A stretch of 64,000 nt of DNA from an uncultured Rubripirellula sp. (GTDB lineage Bacteria; Planctomycetota; Planctomycetia; Pirellulales; Pirellulaceae). The notes beneath the pieces are model-generated. The model was not told the DNA's origin, did not search any database, and saw nothing but the letters and a program-made list of their open reading frames with translations. Below are positions 28,136-36,972 of the stretch, in pieces (the first letter of the stretch is position 1; each line of letters opens with the position of its first letter). Made by a program: the position numbers and the translations under genes. The stretch spans positions 1 to 64,000 of the forward strand of contig CALIBL010000011.1 of assembly GCA_938045805.1 (NCBI GenBank), read 5' to 3'.

Positions 28136-28523
28136 CGATTGCTTACGTCTATTGGTGTTGCTCAGAAGAAGTCATCATTTACCATTCCAGCAGACCCACA
28201 CGCGATATCCGCATAACGACGAAAGAACGTTAGAAGTGACGCTTGATGGAGGTGGCATTTTAACCTCTCAAAAAGTGGTTACCAGTTCCAAGTTCCCTAT
28301 CTTTGATTTGGTTAATGTTCACATACCGAAATGGATTTACACCCGTTTTTTAGGCATGCTGCGGATCTATTCTGGCGCTTGTCCAGCGTTCGGAGCCTTG
28401 AAAACAGGCAGCGATCGCTGAATGCCGTAATCTACGCGGTGAACTGGTAGACTAAACTGACGGACAATGTCAGAGAAGGACTAGATTACAGATCGGGACA
28501 TCGTAAGAAAGATCGCAACAAAC
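28136..28523. other. intergenic region without a supported gene
   Basis: About 390 bases between the divergent methyltransferase and DUF1501 genes. Short plus-strand frames here run antisense into the methyltransferase gene and encode arginine/leucine-rich peptides without family likeness. It should contain both promoters, but I cannot place them. Confidence 0.4.
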
Positions 28524-29963
28524 ATGGATCCGCGACGCGAAGCAAAATCATCTATCGATCGCACCCGACGTCAGCTATTTCAGGATTGTGGGATCGGGAT
28601 TGGAAAGATTGCCTTATCCAGCCTTCTAGCTAATCAGGCATTTTCCAATGAGAAAGTGAACGGCGAAACTGGAACCACTGGGCTCCATCATCCTGCTCGC
28701 GCCAAGCGGGTAATCTATCTTTTCATGGCTGGTGCACCAAGTCAGCTCGACTTATTCGACTACAAACCGAAGCTTAAACAGCTCGAAGGTCGCCCCATTC
28801 CCCCTTCAGTGATTGATGGTCAACGATATGCCTTCATTCAGCCTGATGCAGCCGTCCTCGCACCACAGTTCGACTTCCAGCAACACGGACAATCCGGCGC
28901 AGAGATTTCTAGCGCGCTACCTCATCTCGCGAAGGTAGTCGATGACATCGCAATCGTAAAAGCAGTGCACACCGATCAATTTAATCATTCACCTGCACAG
29001 CTTTTTATCAACACAGGAAGTGGAATTCCCGGCCGACCATCGATGGGATCCTGGTTGAGCTATGGTCTTGGCAGCGAAACAAAAGATTTACCCGCTTTTG
29101 TAGTGTTGAAGAGCGGCGGCAGCCTGTCTGGTGGTTCGGCGATGTGGAGTAATGGTTTCTTACCTGGGGAATATCAAGGTGTACCATTTCGAAGCAACGG
29201 TGAACCGATATTGCACGTTAAGACACCCAGTGGCATCAGTACAGATGAACAAAGACGGTCGATTGACTTCATCAATGAAATGAATCGCCACCAACAACAA
29301 TCGTCCGGCTTGCTGTCAGTTCAAACCAGAATTGAATCCTACGAGATGGCTTATCGCATGCAGAGCCGCGCACCGGAACTGATGGATTTATCGACCGAGA
29401 ATAAACAAACTCTCAAACAATACGGTATTCAAGCAGGCGATGGTGGATCCTTTGCAAAGAACTGCCTATTAGCGCGGCGCTTAGCCGAAGGCGGTGTAAG
29501 ATTCGTTCAGGTCTACCACTCAGGTTGGGACCACCACAGTAATGTCCAACAGGGAATTAAACGTCAATGCCAACAGACTGATCAAGCCTGCGCAGCTCTC
29601 CTCAACGATTTGAAACAACGCGGCATGCTGAAAGATACTCTTGTCGTTTGGGGTGGAGAATTTGGCAGAACCCCAATGGTGGAAGCGAGCGCCGCACTGG
29701 GCCGTAACAACGGCAGGGATCATCACCCCCAAGCTTTTTCAATGTGGTTCGCTGGCGGAGGAATCAAAACTGGACAAACCTTTGGTAAAACCGACGAACT
29801 TGGCTTTCACCCAGTTGAAGATGCGGTCCATGTCCATGATCTGCAAGCCACGATTCTTCATCAACTTGGCATTGACCATGAAAGGCTCTTATTCCGTCAC
29901 ACCGGTAGAAACTTTAGACTTACCGACGTGCATGGCAAAGTGATTCAGCAATTGATCGGGTAA
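28524..29963 (+). CDS. DUF1501 family secreted protein
   Basis: Sulfatase/phosphatase-fold DUF1501 protein, a family expanded in planctomycetes and usually paired with DUF1549/DUF1553 proteins. The N terminus carries a Tat-like signal (TRRQLFQDCGIGIGKIALSS). Family signatures are YLFMAGAPSQLDLFDYKPKL, MGSWLSYGLGSE, VRFVQVYHSGWDHHSN, VVWGGEFGRTPMVE, and GRDHHPQAFSMWFAGGGIKTG, whose Asp and His residues resemble the metal ligands of alkaline-phosphatase-fold enzymes. Unusually the DUF1549/DUF1553 partner is not adjacent; the next gene is moaA. A paralogue at 33669-34940 does have its partner. Confidence 0.93.
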   Translation: MDPRREAKSSIDRTRRQLFQDCGIGIGKIALSSLLANQAFSNEKVNGETGTTGLHHPARAKRVIYLFMAGAPSQLDLFDYKPKLKQLEGRPIPPSVIDGQRYAFIQPDAAVLAPQFDFQQHGQSGAEISSALPHLAKVVDDIAIVKAVHTDQFNHSPAQLFINTGSGIPGRPSMGSWLSYGLGSETKDLPAFVVLKSGGSLSGGSAMWSNGFLPGEYQGVPFRSNGEPILHVKTPSGISTDEQRRSIDFINEMNRHQQQSSGLLSVQTRIESYEMAYRMQSRAPELMDLSTENKQTLKQYGIQAGDGGSFAKNCLLARRLAEGGVRFVQVYHSGWDHHSNVQQGIKRQCQQTDQACAALLNDLKQRGMLKDTLVVWGGEFGRTPMVEASAALGRNNGRDHHPQAFSMWFAGGGIKTGQTFGKTDELGFHPVEDAVHVHDLQATILHQLGIDHERLLFRHTGRNFRLTDVHGKVIQQLIG

Positions 29964-30087
29964 CATCTGGGTAAACAAAGACCTTGCCTATGTCACACGT
30001 GGCGACGTAAATTCAACCACGTCCACATTTTGATAACAACTGAAGCAGCAACGCTTCCACATACTGAAGCGAAATAGCAATACCACT

Positions 30088-31113
30088 ATGGTACATCACG
30101 AGGAAGATCATTTATCGCCACCAAGCTATCCATTAATTGATCGCTTTGGACGCATCCACACAAGTTTAAGAATCAGCGTGACCGATCGCTGTAACATTCG
30201 CTGCACCTACTGCATGCCTGAACTTGAACCCGCTTTCTTTCCGAAATCCGAACTCCTGACTTTCGAAGAAATCACTCGATTATCGAGTTTGTTGGTCGAT
30301 CAATGTGGTATCACAGATATTCGAATCACTGGCGGAGAACCGTTAGTTAGAAAAGACCTGCATCGACTGATTGAACGCTTAGCGGACATCCCCAAGCTGA
30401 AAGATCTGTCACTCACCACGAACGGCCTGCTGTTGAAGAATCATGCGCATCACTTGATGAAAGCAGGTTTAAAACGAATCAACATCAGCCTTGATACACT
30501 CTCCGAAGATGTCTTCAAAAACCTCACAAGACGAACAGGACTAAAGAACACCTTAGAAGGAATTGAGTCCGCGATCCAGTCAGGCTTCCAAAACATTAAG
30601 CTAAATGCATTGGCGATCCGCGGGATCACGGAGGATGAAGTCTGTCGCCTTGTCGAATACGCTTCCTCCAATGGACTTATGATTCGATTCATCGAATACA
30701 TGCCGCTTGATTCAGATCGAAATTGGCAGCGCCGAGACGTACTCGATGGAGATGAACTTTTAGCGATCCTCAGCAATCACTTTGGCGAAGTGAAAGAAAT
30801 TCCCAGGGCCGACTTATCGCAACCAGCAGAGGATTTTCATGTTGGTCCGCACCGAGTCGGGATCATACGTTCTGTAACCAAACCATTCTGCGGCCGGTGC
30901 AACCGTTTGCGAATCACAGCAGACGGAGCGGTAAGAAATTGCTTATTTTCGGACAAAGAGGTGAGTCTGAAAACTCACATTAGAAATGGAGCAACGGACA
31001 GTGAACTTCTTGAACTGTTCCAAGAGTGCGTTGTAACCAAAGAGAAGTCGCATGGAATCAGCGACGAGGCTTTCCGGCAACCCGAGCGACCGATGTATGC
31101 CATTGGAGGGTGA
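30088..31113 (+). CDS. moaA: GTP 3',8-cyclase MoaA
   Basis: First enzyme of molybdenum cofactor biosynthesis, converting GTP to 3',8-cyclo-7,8-dihydro-GTP. The N-terminal radical-SAM cluster is CNIRCTYCMPE, preceded by the conserved RISVTDR. The C-terminal cluster is CGRCNRLRITADGAVRNCLFS, whose three cysteines bind the substrate-side [4Fe-4S]. The protein ends in Gly-Gly (YAIGG), needed for activity in characterised MoaA. Length of 341 residues is normal. No other moa genes are within the window, so the pathway is scattered. Confidence 0.97.
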   Translation: MVHHEEDHLSPPSYPLIDRFGRIHTSLRISVTDRCNIRCTYCMPELEPAFFPKSELLTFEEITRLSSLLVDQCGITDIRITGGEPLVRKDLHRLIERLADIPKLKDLSLTTNGLLLKNHAHHLMKAGLKRINISLDTLSEDVFKNLTRRTGLKNTLEGIESAIQSGFQNIKLNALAIRGITEDEVCRLVEYASSNGLMIRFIEYMPLDSDRNWQRRDVLDGDELLAILSNHFGEVKEIPRADLSQPAEDFHVGPHRVGIIRSVTKPFCGRCNRLRITADGAVRNCLFSDKEVSLKTHIRNGATDSELLELFQECVVTKEKSHGISDEAFRQPERPMYAIGG

Positions 31114-31152
31114 AACCTGATGTGTGCTTCACAACACTCAGAACAGCTCCTG

Positions 31153-33066
31153 CTAGGGTTTCAGCATCCACCAAACTCGTTGCAACAAAAGATTTTGATC
31201 TTCAACTGTTCCTTGTTCCATCATCCGAACAACGTTCGCGACTTCTTTTGGTAACTCTGGAAGATCGGCTAAATACGCAAGATGATCAACTTGACTATCT
31301 TGACTCTTGATCAAACGTAACCATTGCACGGGGAGAGTGTCACTGGCGATGGGAAAATCATCGCTTAGCAACGTCGCGGTTACATTACGATTAGATTTCG
31401 CGGGCGTCCCTGTTGAATCGTAGGCCTGTGCTACGAAGGATGGATTAGCTGGATTAATGGTGGTTCCCATCGCTCTTGTGACCTGATCCACACGCTGCGT
31501 CACCGACAGCCGTTTTTTGATCGGTGCGGAGGCGGCAAACGCATTAACAGCTTGAACCGCTTCAGCCCGTGAGGTTGAGGAGGCAAGCAATTGTCCGTCG
31601 TCATTGAAAGCGTCGGGTATGGCTCGTCTAGATACAGGCGTACTAATTACCAACGCCAGCAACCGAGCGATATTGAAATCAGAAACCATTAGATCCGTCG
31701 CGAGTCGATCTTGGATCCCCTCAAGGATCGCATCGTGAGGTGCCGTCACAGGGTCAACAACCCTACCATCCAACGGCATCCCATAGACCAACTCCCAAAT
31801 CGAATTCACCACTCCATCTGCAAGCGATTTTGAGCCTGACAAAGCATCAGCCCATTCCTTCACGGATCGAATTGGCTGACCATCAGCCACTCCCAACCAA
31901 TGGCCAGAAACCAGCGGATCCGCAACACGCTGTCGTCCGTCCAGTAACTCGTAGAAGAGAGGCTTAGACGGATCAATCTTGGTTGTTACTAAAGCCTGTG
32001 CGGCAGATTGGGTGGCAGAACTCACTTTGAGCAAGGCAGCAAAACTCCAATAATCAGCTTGCTTTCCCGTCCCCTCGATCTTCGAATCATGGCAGCGAAT
32101 GCATCGAAGATCCACATTCATTGTGAGCTTTGCCAGGTGGTTGACCGTTGAAGCTCGCCCAACTGAACCGATCGCTTGATGGAACGCTGCCGATCGTGGA
32201 TTCTGACCCTCGATCCAGCTGAGCAAAGTGCGGTCGAGTGATCGCTCGCCCTCAATACACTGAGCAAGTTCATCCGTAAGACCGAGGAGATCACCATCTG
32301 ATAGTCTGCGTGATCCACCGTTGGTCATCTGACGAAACCAAGCGGTTGCCAATGGCTTGGCGCTGGATCTCTTAGCTAAGTAAGACTGCAAGCGTTCTGG
32401 CTCGATGAGTAATTCCGCAGGGATTTCTAAGTCAAGCCGACTAAATAATCGCTCGGCTGCCACGTCTAGAGGCACTTCCGCCGTAGGCTCAACACCAACT
32501 GCGTCCCAGTATTCCGTCAATTCCTCATTGAGATTGCTTGAAACAAAACGAACCTCCGGCATTACGACTGCAACAGAATTCTCTACGCCACGTTCCCGAC
32601 TTGGATTCCGCTGGCTCTCGTCAATATCATCATCGACCAGCAGTGGTATCCCGCGTAGCGGACGTTCAGGATTCAACTGAGTGCGATTAGGCTTCTCACG
32701 CTTCTCCGGAACAGTCTTGACTACCTCGATCGTTTCCGTTGCAACTGGATCGTGCGCTATCCTTGTCTCTGTGGCTGCATCATCATGCGAACGGTTAGAG
32801 AATAACCACAAAAGGGTGGCTGCCACCGCCGCCACCATGCCGAGCTTCTGCAAATACTTGCCGACACGACTTTCCGAACGTTCTATTTTGGCCGTCGTTT
32901 CGATTGAGAACCCAGACCCAGTCTCCTCGAAGACTGGGGTATTCCTACCTGACTCCAAACGATCCATCACAACACCGCTGAGATCGGGCGGATTAAGACC
33001 ACCGAGCGTCTCAGCAAGCAGAGTATCAAAAGCTTGCTCATCGATTGGTTTGGACTCATTTTTCAT
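31153..33066 (-). CDS. anti-sigma-like membrane protein with DUF1553-like ectodomain
   Basis: A 637-residue protein in three parts. Residues 1-73 are cytoplasmic and polar, resembling the short N-terminal part of membrane anti-sigma factors. Residues 74-90 (KLGMVAAVAATLLWLFS) form one membrane segment. The remaining 540 residues should be outside: a disordered acidic/basic linker, then a divergent DUF1549-like part with a haem-c-type CxxCH (C322, C325, H326 in RCIRCHDS), then a DUF1553-like stretch (VVNSIWELVYGMPLDGRVVDP, FNIARLLALVISTPVSRRA). The start ATG overlaps the end of the ECF sigma gene by 11 bases, so I infer it binds that sigma factor. No classical zinc-binding anti-sigma motif (HxxxCxxC) is visible. 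Confidence 0.8.
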   Translation of the reverse strand: MKNESKPIDEQAFDTLLAETLGGLNPPDLSGVVMDRLESGRNTPVFEETGSGFSIETTAKIERSESRVGKYLQKLGMVAAVAATLLWLFSNRSHDDAATETRIAHDPVATETIEVVKTVPEKREKPNRTQLNPERPLRGIPLLVDDDIDESQRNPSRERGVENSVAVVMPEVRFVSSNLNEELTEYWDAVGVEPTAEVPLDVAAERLFSRLDLEIPAELLIEPERLQSYLAKRSSAKPLATAWFRQMTNGGSRRLSDGDLLGLTDELAQCIEGERSLDRTLLSWIEGQNPRSAAFHQAIGSVGRASTVNHLAKLTMNVDLRCIRCHDSKIEGTGKQADYWSFAALLKVSSATQSAAQALVTTKIDPSKPLFYELLDGRQRVADPLVSGHWLGVADGQPIRSVKEWADALSGSKSLADGVVNSIWELVYGMPLDGRVVDPVTAPHDAILEGIQDRLATDLMVSDFNIARLLALVISTPVSRRAIPDAFNDDGQLLASSTSRAEAVQAVNAFAASAPIKKRLSVTQRVDQVTRAMGTTINPANPSFVAQAYDSTGTPAKSNRNVTATLLSDDFPIASDTLPVQWLRLIKSQDSQVDHLAYLADLPELPKEVANVVRMMEQGTVEDQNLLLQRVWWMLKP

Positions 33067-33700
33067 GACGGTCCCACTTCAATGTCTCTTCCACACACTC
33101 TCGAAGTTGTTGTTTTGCTCTCTGCATTAGATTCCTTGCACCGTGCTCACTAATGCTTAACGCTTCCGCAATTTCAGCACGGCTGGAATTACGCCCAAAT
33201 CTCATCCTCAATGACAAGCGCGCACGCTCTGTCAATTCATTGAGGCACTGACGCAAAGCATCAATGGCTTTATCACCGCTGAGATCCTTTCCGGCCCAGC
33301 GATCCCAGACTTGCTCGATCGTCTGAGCATCTGGGACCATCTTGACCCGCCCCATTTTCCTGTGAAATGACACCAGCAGATGATATGCGGTTCTACGCAA
33401 ATAACTTGATGTTGCTGCATCGCTGACCTGCTGAAAATCTCGACTACGCAACACCTTTAAAAAGGTTTCCTGCGTCAAGTCGTCTGCAGTAGCAGTGTCG
33501 CAACCAAGCATCCGCAAGTAACGCCAAACTCCATGCTGGTGCTTGACGATAAGCTCGGAGGGCGACAACACCAAATCTGCCTCCACGGCAGAACCACCCA
33601 GTGGTTTGCCGTGGTGCCTTGTGTTACCACTCAATCCGTCGCGGTCCGAGGAAGTATCGCTCAAGATCTCAAACGAGTTCGCTGATGATTTTTCCGCCAC
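33056..33700 (-). CDS. ECF RNA polymerase sigma factor
   Basis: 214 residues, starting at GTG 33700. Region 2 is VWRYLRMLGCDTATADDLTQETFLKVLR, including the DDLTQETF core-binding signature; region 4 is LTERARLSLRMRFGRNSSRAEIAEALSISEHGARNLMQRAKQQLRECVEE in shortened form, with a helix-turn-helix. The first 50 residues are an unstructured N-terminal extension rich in S, D and G. It overlaps the upstream DUF1501 gene by 32 bases and the downstream membrane protein by 11, so the three are translated as a unit. That places a regulator inside a structural operon, and autoregulation of the operon is a reasonable inference. Confidence 0.93.
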   Translation of the reverse strand: MAEKSSANSFEILSDTSSDRDGLSGNTRHHGKPLGGSAVEADLVLSPSELIVKHQHGVWRYLRMLGCDTATADDLTQETFLKVLRSRDFQQVSDAATSSYLRRTAYHLLVSFHRKMGRVKMVPDAQTIEQVWDRWAGKDLSGDKAIDALRQCLNELTERARLSLRMRFGRNSSRAEIAEALSISEHGARNLMQRAKQQLRECVEETLKWDRHEK

Positions 33701-34940
33701 CGGCGATCTTCATAGGTCGACCATTCTTGCTGGTGAAGGTTTTCTCAGTTGAGATTCCTAAACCCTTACAAACCGTTGTCATTAGATCTTCACTACTGAA
33801 GGGCTCGGTATCGACAGCGGTACCATCACTATTGGTCGCACCAACAGCCAATCCACCCTTCAAATCTCCACCACCAACAACACACGACCAAGCACGCGCA
33901 AAGTGGTCACGTCCGGCGTTTTGATTAATTCGAGGTGTGCGGCCGAATTCGCCCATCCAAATTACCACGGTATCCTTGAGCAATTCACGTTGCTCGAGAT
34001 CCTCAACCAAAGCGCTCATGGCACGGTCAAGTTGTGGCAGCTTGTTATCTTTGAGTATTGTGTGAATGCCGTTGTGGTTATCCCACCCGCCAAGATCAAC
34101 TTCAACAAATGGCACTCCAGCTTCGACCAATCGCCTCGCGAGCAAGCAACCTTGGCCAAAACCATCCGTTCCGTAACGCTCCTTAACCTCTTCTGGTTCT
34201 TTCTCAACGCGGAAGGCTTCCATCTGTGAGCTTGTCATGAGATCGAATGTCTTCTTCAGAACCTTCGCGTGTTCGTAAGCCGGCACGTCGCGTGTCCGCT
34301 TCGCAAAGCCAGTCTCAATCATTTCCAGCGCGTACATTCTCTCGCGGAGTCGGCTATCCTCAAGTTTCATCTCAAGGTTCCTAATTCGACCGTTACTGGT
34401 CACAGAAAACGGTGCCCAAGCCATCCCTAAGAACCCTGGGCCTGCACTTGCGCCACCAATCGAAACGAATGGCGGAATCTCAAGCTCTGGTCGCTGCTCA
34501 AGTGTTTCATGAGCAATCACTGAACCATAACTTGGATGCTCAATGTTTGGATTTGGAACGTAGCCGGTGTGCATGTAATAACGACCGCGATTATGGTCCG
34601 CTTCACGCGTCGACATACTTCTCACCACGGAGAGATTGTGCATTTGCTGTGCAACCATTGGCATGTGCTCGCAAATCTGCAAATCTCCGCTGGTGGAAAT
34701 TGGACGGAATGGTCCACCGGTAGCTGCCCCCGGCTTGAGATCCCAAATATCAATGGTCGCGGGACCACCACCCATCCAAAGCAAAATAGCGGACTTGTGA
34801 TTCTTCTTTAGCTCTTCCGCGTTTGCGTATATCGCGTTACCCATGGTCATTGACGCCGTCACCGCAGCGGAAGATCCCGCTAGGTGTTGCATGAAGTGCC
34901 GACGAGTCATTCCTGCGGGAGTTTGCCAATTCATTGTCAT
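33669..34940 (-). CDS. DUF1501 family secreted protein, Tat substrate
   Basis: Sulfatase/alkaline-phosphatase-fold DUF1501 protein of 423 residues. The Tat signal is TRRHFMQHLAGSSAAVTAS. Signatures: LLWMGGGPATIDIWDLKPGA, RSMSTREADHNRGRYYMHTGY, GQGCLLARRLVEAGVPFVEV, LGGWDNHNG, VIWMGEFGRTPRIN and AGRDHFARAWSCVVGGGDLKGG. The enzymatic activity of the family is unknown; Asp/His positions suggest a metal site. It sits 87 bases after the DUF1549/DUF1553 gene, its usual partner, and overlaps the ECF sigma gene by 32 bases, which is the unusual part. Confidence 0.95.
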   Translation of the reverse strand: MTMNWQTPAGMTRRHFMQHLAGSSAAVTASMTMGNAIYANAEELKKNHKSAILLWMGGGPATIDIWDLKPGAATGGPFRPISTSGDLQICEHMPMVAQQMHNLSVVRSMSTREADHNRGRYYMHTGYVPNPNIEHPSYGSVIAHETLEQRPELEIPPFVSIGGASAGPGFLGMAWAPFSVTSNGRIRNLEMKLEDSRLRERMYALEMIETGFAKRTRDVPAYEHAKVLKKTFDLMTSSQMEAFRVEKEPEEVKERYGTDGFGQGCLLARRLVEAGVPFVEVDLGGWDNHNGIHTILKDNKLPQLDRAMSALVEDLEQRELLKDTVVIWMGEFGRTPRINQNAGRDHFARAWSCVVGGGDLKGGLAVGATNSDGTAVDTEPFSSEDLMTTVCKGLGISTEKTFTSKNGRPMKIAGGGKIISELV

Positions 34941-35027
34941 TTTCGAACCTTCAGGTTTGGAGTGGCGTGGTTTGCCGTTGTTTCTGTTTTAGTAGATCTT
35001 GATTCAGGGTCACTCTGTATTGATGTC

Positions 35028-36671
35028 TTAGTGCTGCATGATGAACTCATTACTGTTCAGGATTGCCCACCACATATCCTGCAGCATTTCTTTTTCATCG
35101 CCACCACGAGAACGCAGGAGGGCGGATGCCACCTTCTTCTCGTTCACACTTGGTCGCCTTGCGAGGCCATTCATGAAGAGGTAATTCAGTCGATCAACAG
35201 GACTCTTTCCAGACGATGCCAAGCGATCAATGTAAGTTCCTCGACCTGAATCAGTTGCTTTCTTTGTCAAATCACCATTGAAAAGCATCAGCGCTTGGGG
35301 AATGGATCCGTTGAACGTCGTCGCTTCGTCACCTTCATCCGTACCGAAGGCAACAACGAACTGACTCAACCATCGACGCCGTTCTTGCTCCTGCTCCTCA
35401 TAGGAGCCGCTAGATGCAGCATCCGTTGCTGTAAGCATCGACTGGTACAGTTGCTCTGCACTCATTTGACGCAAATAGAAGCGAGAAAATTTTGGCATCT
35501 CACCAATGGAAGGATCATCGATTTCATTGGCGCTCCCAAGGACGGGAGCCAAGCCATAGGGTCGGCTAAGCGTGATCCAAGTGATTAATTGCTTCAAGTC
35601 ATAACTACTTCCACGGAACGCCTTACCTAACTCTTCAAGCAATTCCGGATGGGACGCAGGGTTGTGTGGCCCCAAGTCATCGACCGGTTTGGTGAAGCCG
35701 TAGCCCATGAACATCGACCACATCCGATTCACAACCATTTTGTCGAGATACTCACTGTCGAGCATCAAACGTGCGAGCTCTTCGCGTCGATTGACGTCAC
35801 TAACAAACCCACTCTTTGGGATTTCGGTTCCATCGGTGAAAACAGGATACGCCACCTTCGTCAGACCATTACGGAGTTCATAGAAGATCAATGCATCGTC
35901 CGCCTGATTGGCTTCCCCTGCAAAATCCTGATCGATCAACTCGGCATGATCGATGTCTCGAGTTCCATCAACAAATCGGCGGAGAGAACGTGTCTGCCGG
36001 AAGAAGGAATTGAACTCCCAAAACATCTGCTGCTTCCACTGGTTGAATGGATGATTGTGGCACTGAGTACACTGAACCTGCTGGCCGAGAAAAATTCTCG
36101 AGGTGCTGCTCGTTGCCAAAACCGCTTTTTCTTCGTTGACCTTATCCACCAAGAAATTCACCGCGCCATTGAAGTTTTCAGTACCTGGTTTGGTGGAGCC
36201 AGTTGCAGTGACCAACTCGCGGACGATGGTGTCGTAGGGCTTATTGCGGGCAAACGAATCGCGTAGATACTTCTGCATGCCGTCACGCGAAATCATTGAC
36301 CGACGATCATTACCGCCGCTTCGACCGATCAGAATGTTGGTCCAAGTGGTTGCCCAATGTCCTGCGTACTCCTCGGTATAACGGTCATCATGCAGGAGTC
36401 TTTCGACGAGTTCGCGACGCCTATCATGACGGGATCCCTCCAGAAATTCTTCCAATTCAGCACCAGTCGGAATTCGACCGATGATGTCGAGGAAGGCACG
36501 GCGGCACCACTGCTCATCCTCCGCAACTGCCGCTGGTTTGATCTCAAAATTCTCCCACCCCTGTTCAATCATCTGATCGATCATCGCGACCTGTGAAGGT
36601 TGCGATGAATCCGCAGCAGGTGAGGATAGAGGAAGAAATGCGACAAGAGCGATCAAAGTAAATCGGCTCAT
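35028..36671 (-). CDS. secreted DUF1549/DUF1553 protein with CxxCH motif
   Basis: Begins with a signal peptide from ATG 36671 (FTLIALVAFLPLSSPAA). The DUF1549 domain follows (WCRRAFLDIIGRIPTGAELEEFL, DRYTEEYAGHWATTWTN), then a central VQCTQCHNHPFNQW, a CxxCH haem-c-like motif next to a second His, then DUF1553 (VVNRMWSMFMGYGFTKPVDDLGP, HPELLEELGKAF, LSRPYG). This pair with DUF1501 is the hallmark planctomycete secreted cassette, suspected to act in degradation of complex carbon or in electron transfer, without biochemical proof. It lacks the N-terminal cytochrome domain (PSCyt1) found in longer members. First gene of the sigma-containing operon. Confidence 0.94.
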   Translation of the reverse strand: MSRFTLIALVAFLPLSSPAADSSQPSQVAMIDQMIEQGWENFEIKPAAVAEDEQWCRRAFLDIIGRIPTGAELEEFLEGSRHDRRRELVERLLHDDRYTEEYAGHWATTWTNILIGRSGGNDRRSMISRDGMQKYLRDSFARNKPYDTIVRELVTATGSTKPGTENFNGAVNFLVDKVNEEKAVLATSSTSRIFLGQQVQCTQCHNHPFNQWKQQMFWEFNSFFRQTRSLRRFVDGTRDIDHAELIDQDFAGEANQADDALIFYELRNGLTKVAYPVFTDGTEIPKSGFVSDVNRREELARLMLDSEYLDKMVVNRMWSMFMGYGFTKPVDDLGPHNPASHPELLEELGKAFRGSSYDLKQLITWITLSRPYGLAPVLGSANEIDDPSIGEMPKFSRFYLRQMSAEQLYQSMLTATDAASSGSYEEQEQERRRWLSQFVVAFGTDEGDEATTFNGSIPQALMLFNGDLTKKATDSGRGTYIDRLASSGKSPVDRLNYLFMNGLARRPSVNEKKVASALLRSRGGDEKEMLQDMWWAILNSNEFIMQH

Positions 36672-36972
36672 TGCGTAGCGTCCTTGGGCTGAAGAAATCA
36701 AGAAAAGGGAGTTGGAATCGCTTCCACGGAGAGAAACGCTCTCAGTATCGAGACGTACTCAATTGTATGTCGGCTTTTCATTGTATTCGAGTAAAACTCG
36801 CCACAGAAAGCCCGAACGTTTCACGATTCCCGTCCTATCTAAAGCGAATGATCGCTATCGTCCCAACACCTACACCCCACCCCCCCTGAAGGGCCGTCAA
36901 GCATGTGGTGAAAATGCACACGGAAGCGGTGCAGTGGAATCACCGAATCGCTTTCGGGGAAAACCGATCCGC
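36672..36972. other. intergenic region with C-rich patch
   Basis: About 300 bases between the start of the DUF1549/DUF1553 gene and the end of the phosphatase-like gene, all minus-strand. It should carry the promoter of the sigma-containing operon. A C run (near 36880-36890) is notable. I cannot pick out a -35/-10 pair with confidence, and no gene is supported. Confidence 0.35.

Noticed and set aside
35649..36266. 205-codon plus-strand frame
   Set aside because: Antisense to the DUF1549/DUF1553 gene, whose motifs are unambiguous.
36870..36895. C-rich run as a possible binding or slippage site
   Set aside because: Too short and simple to assign any role.
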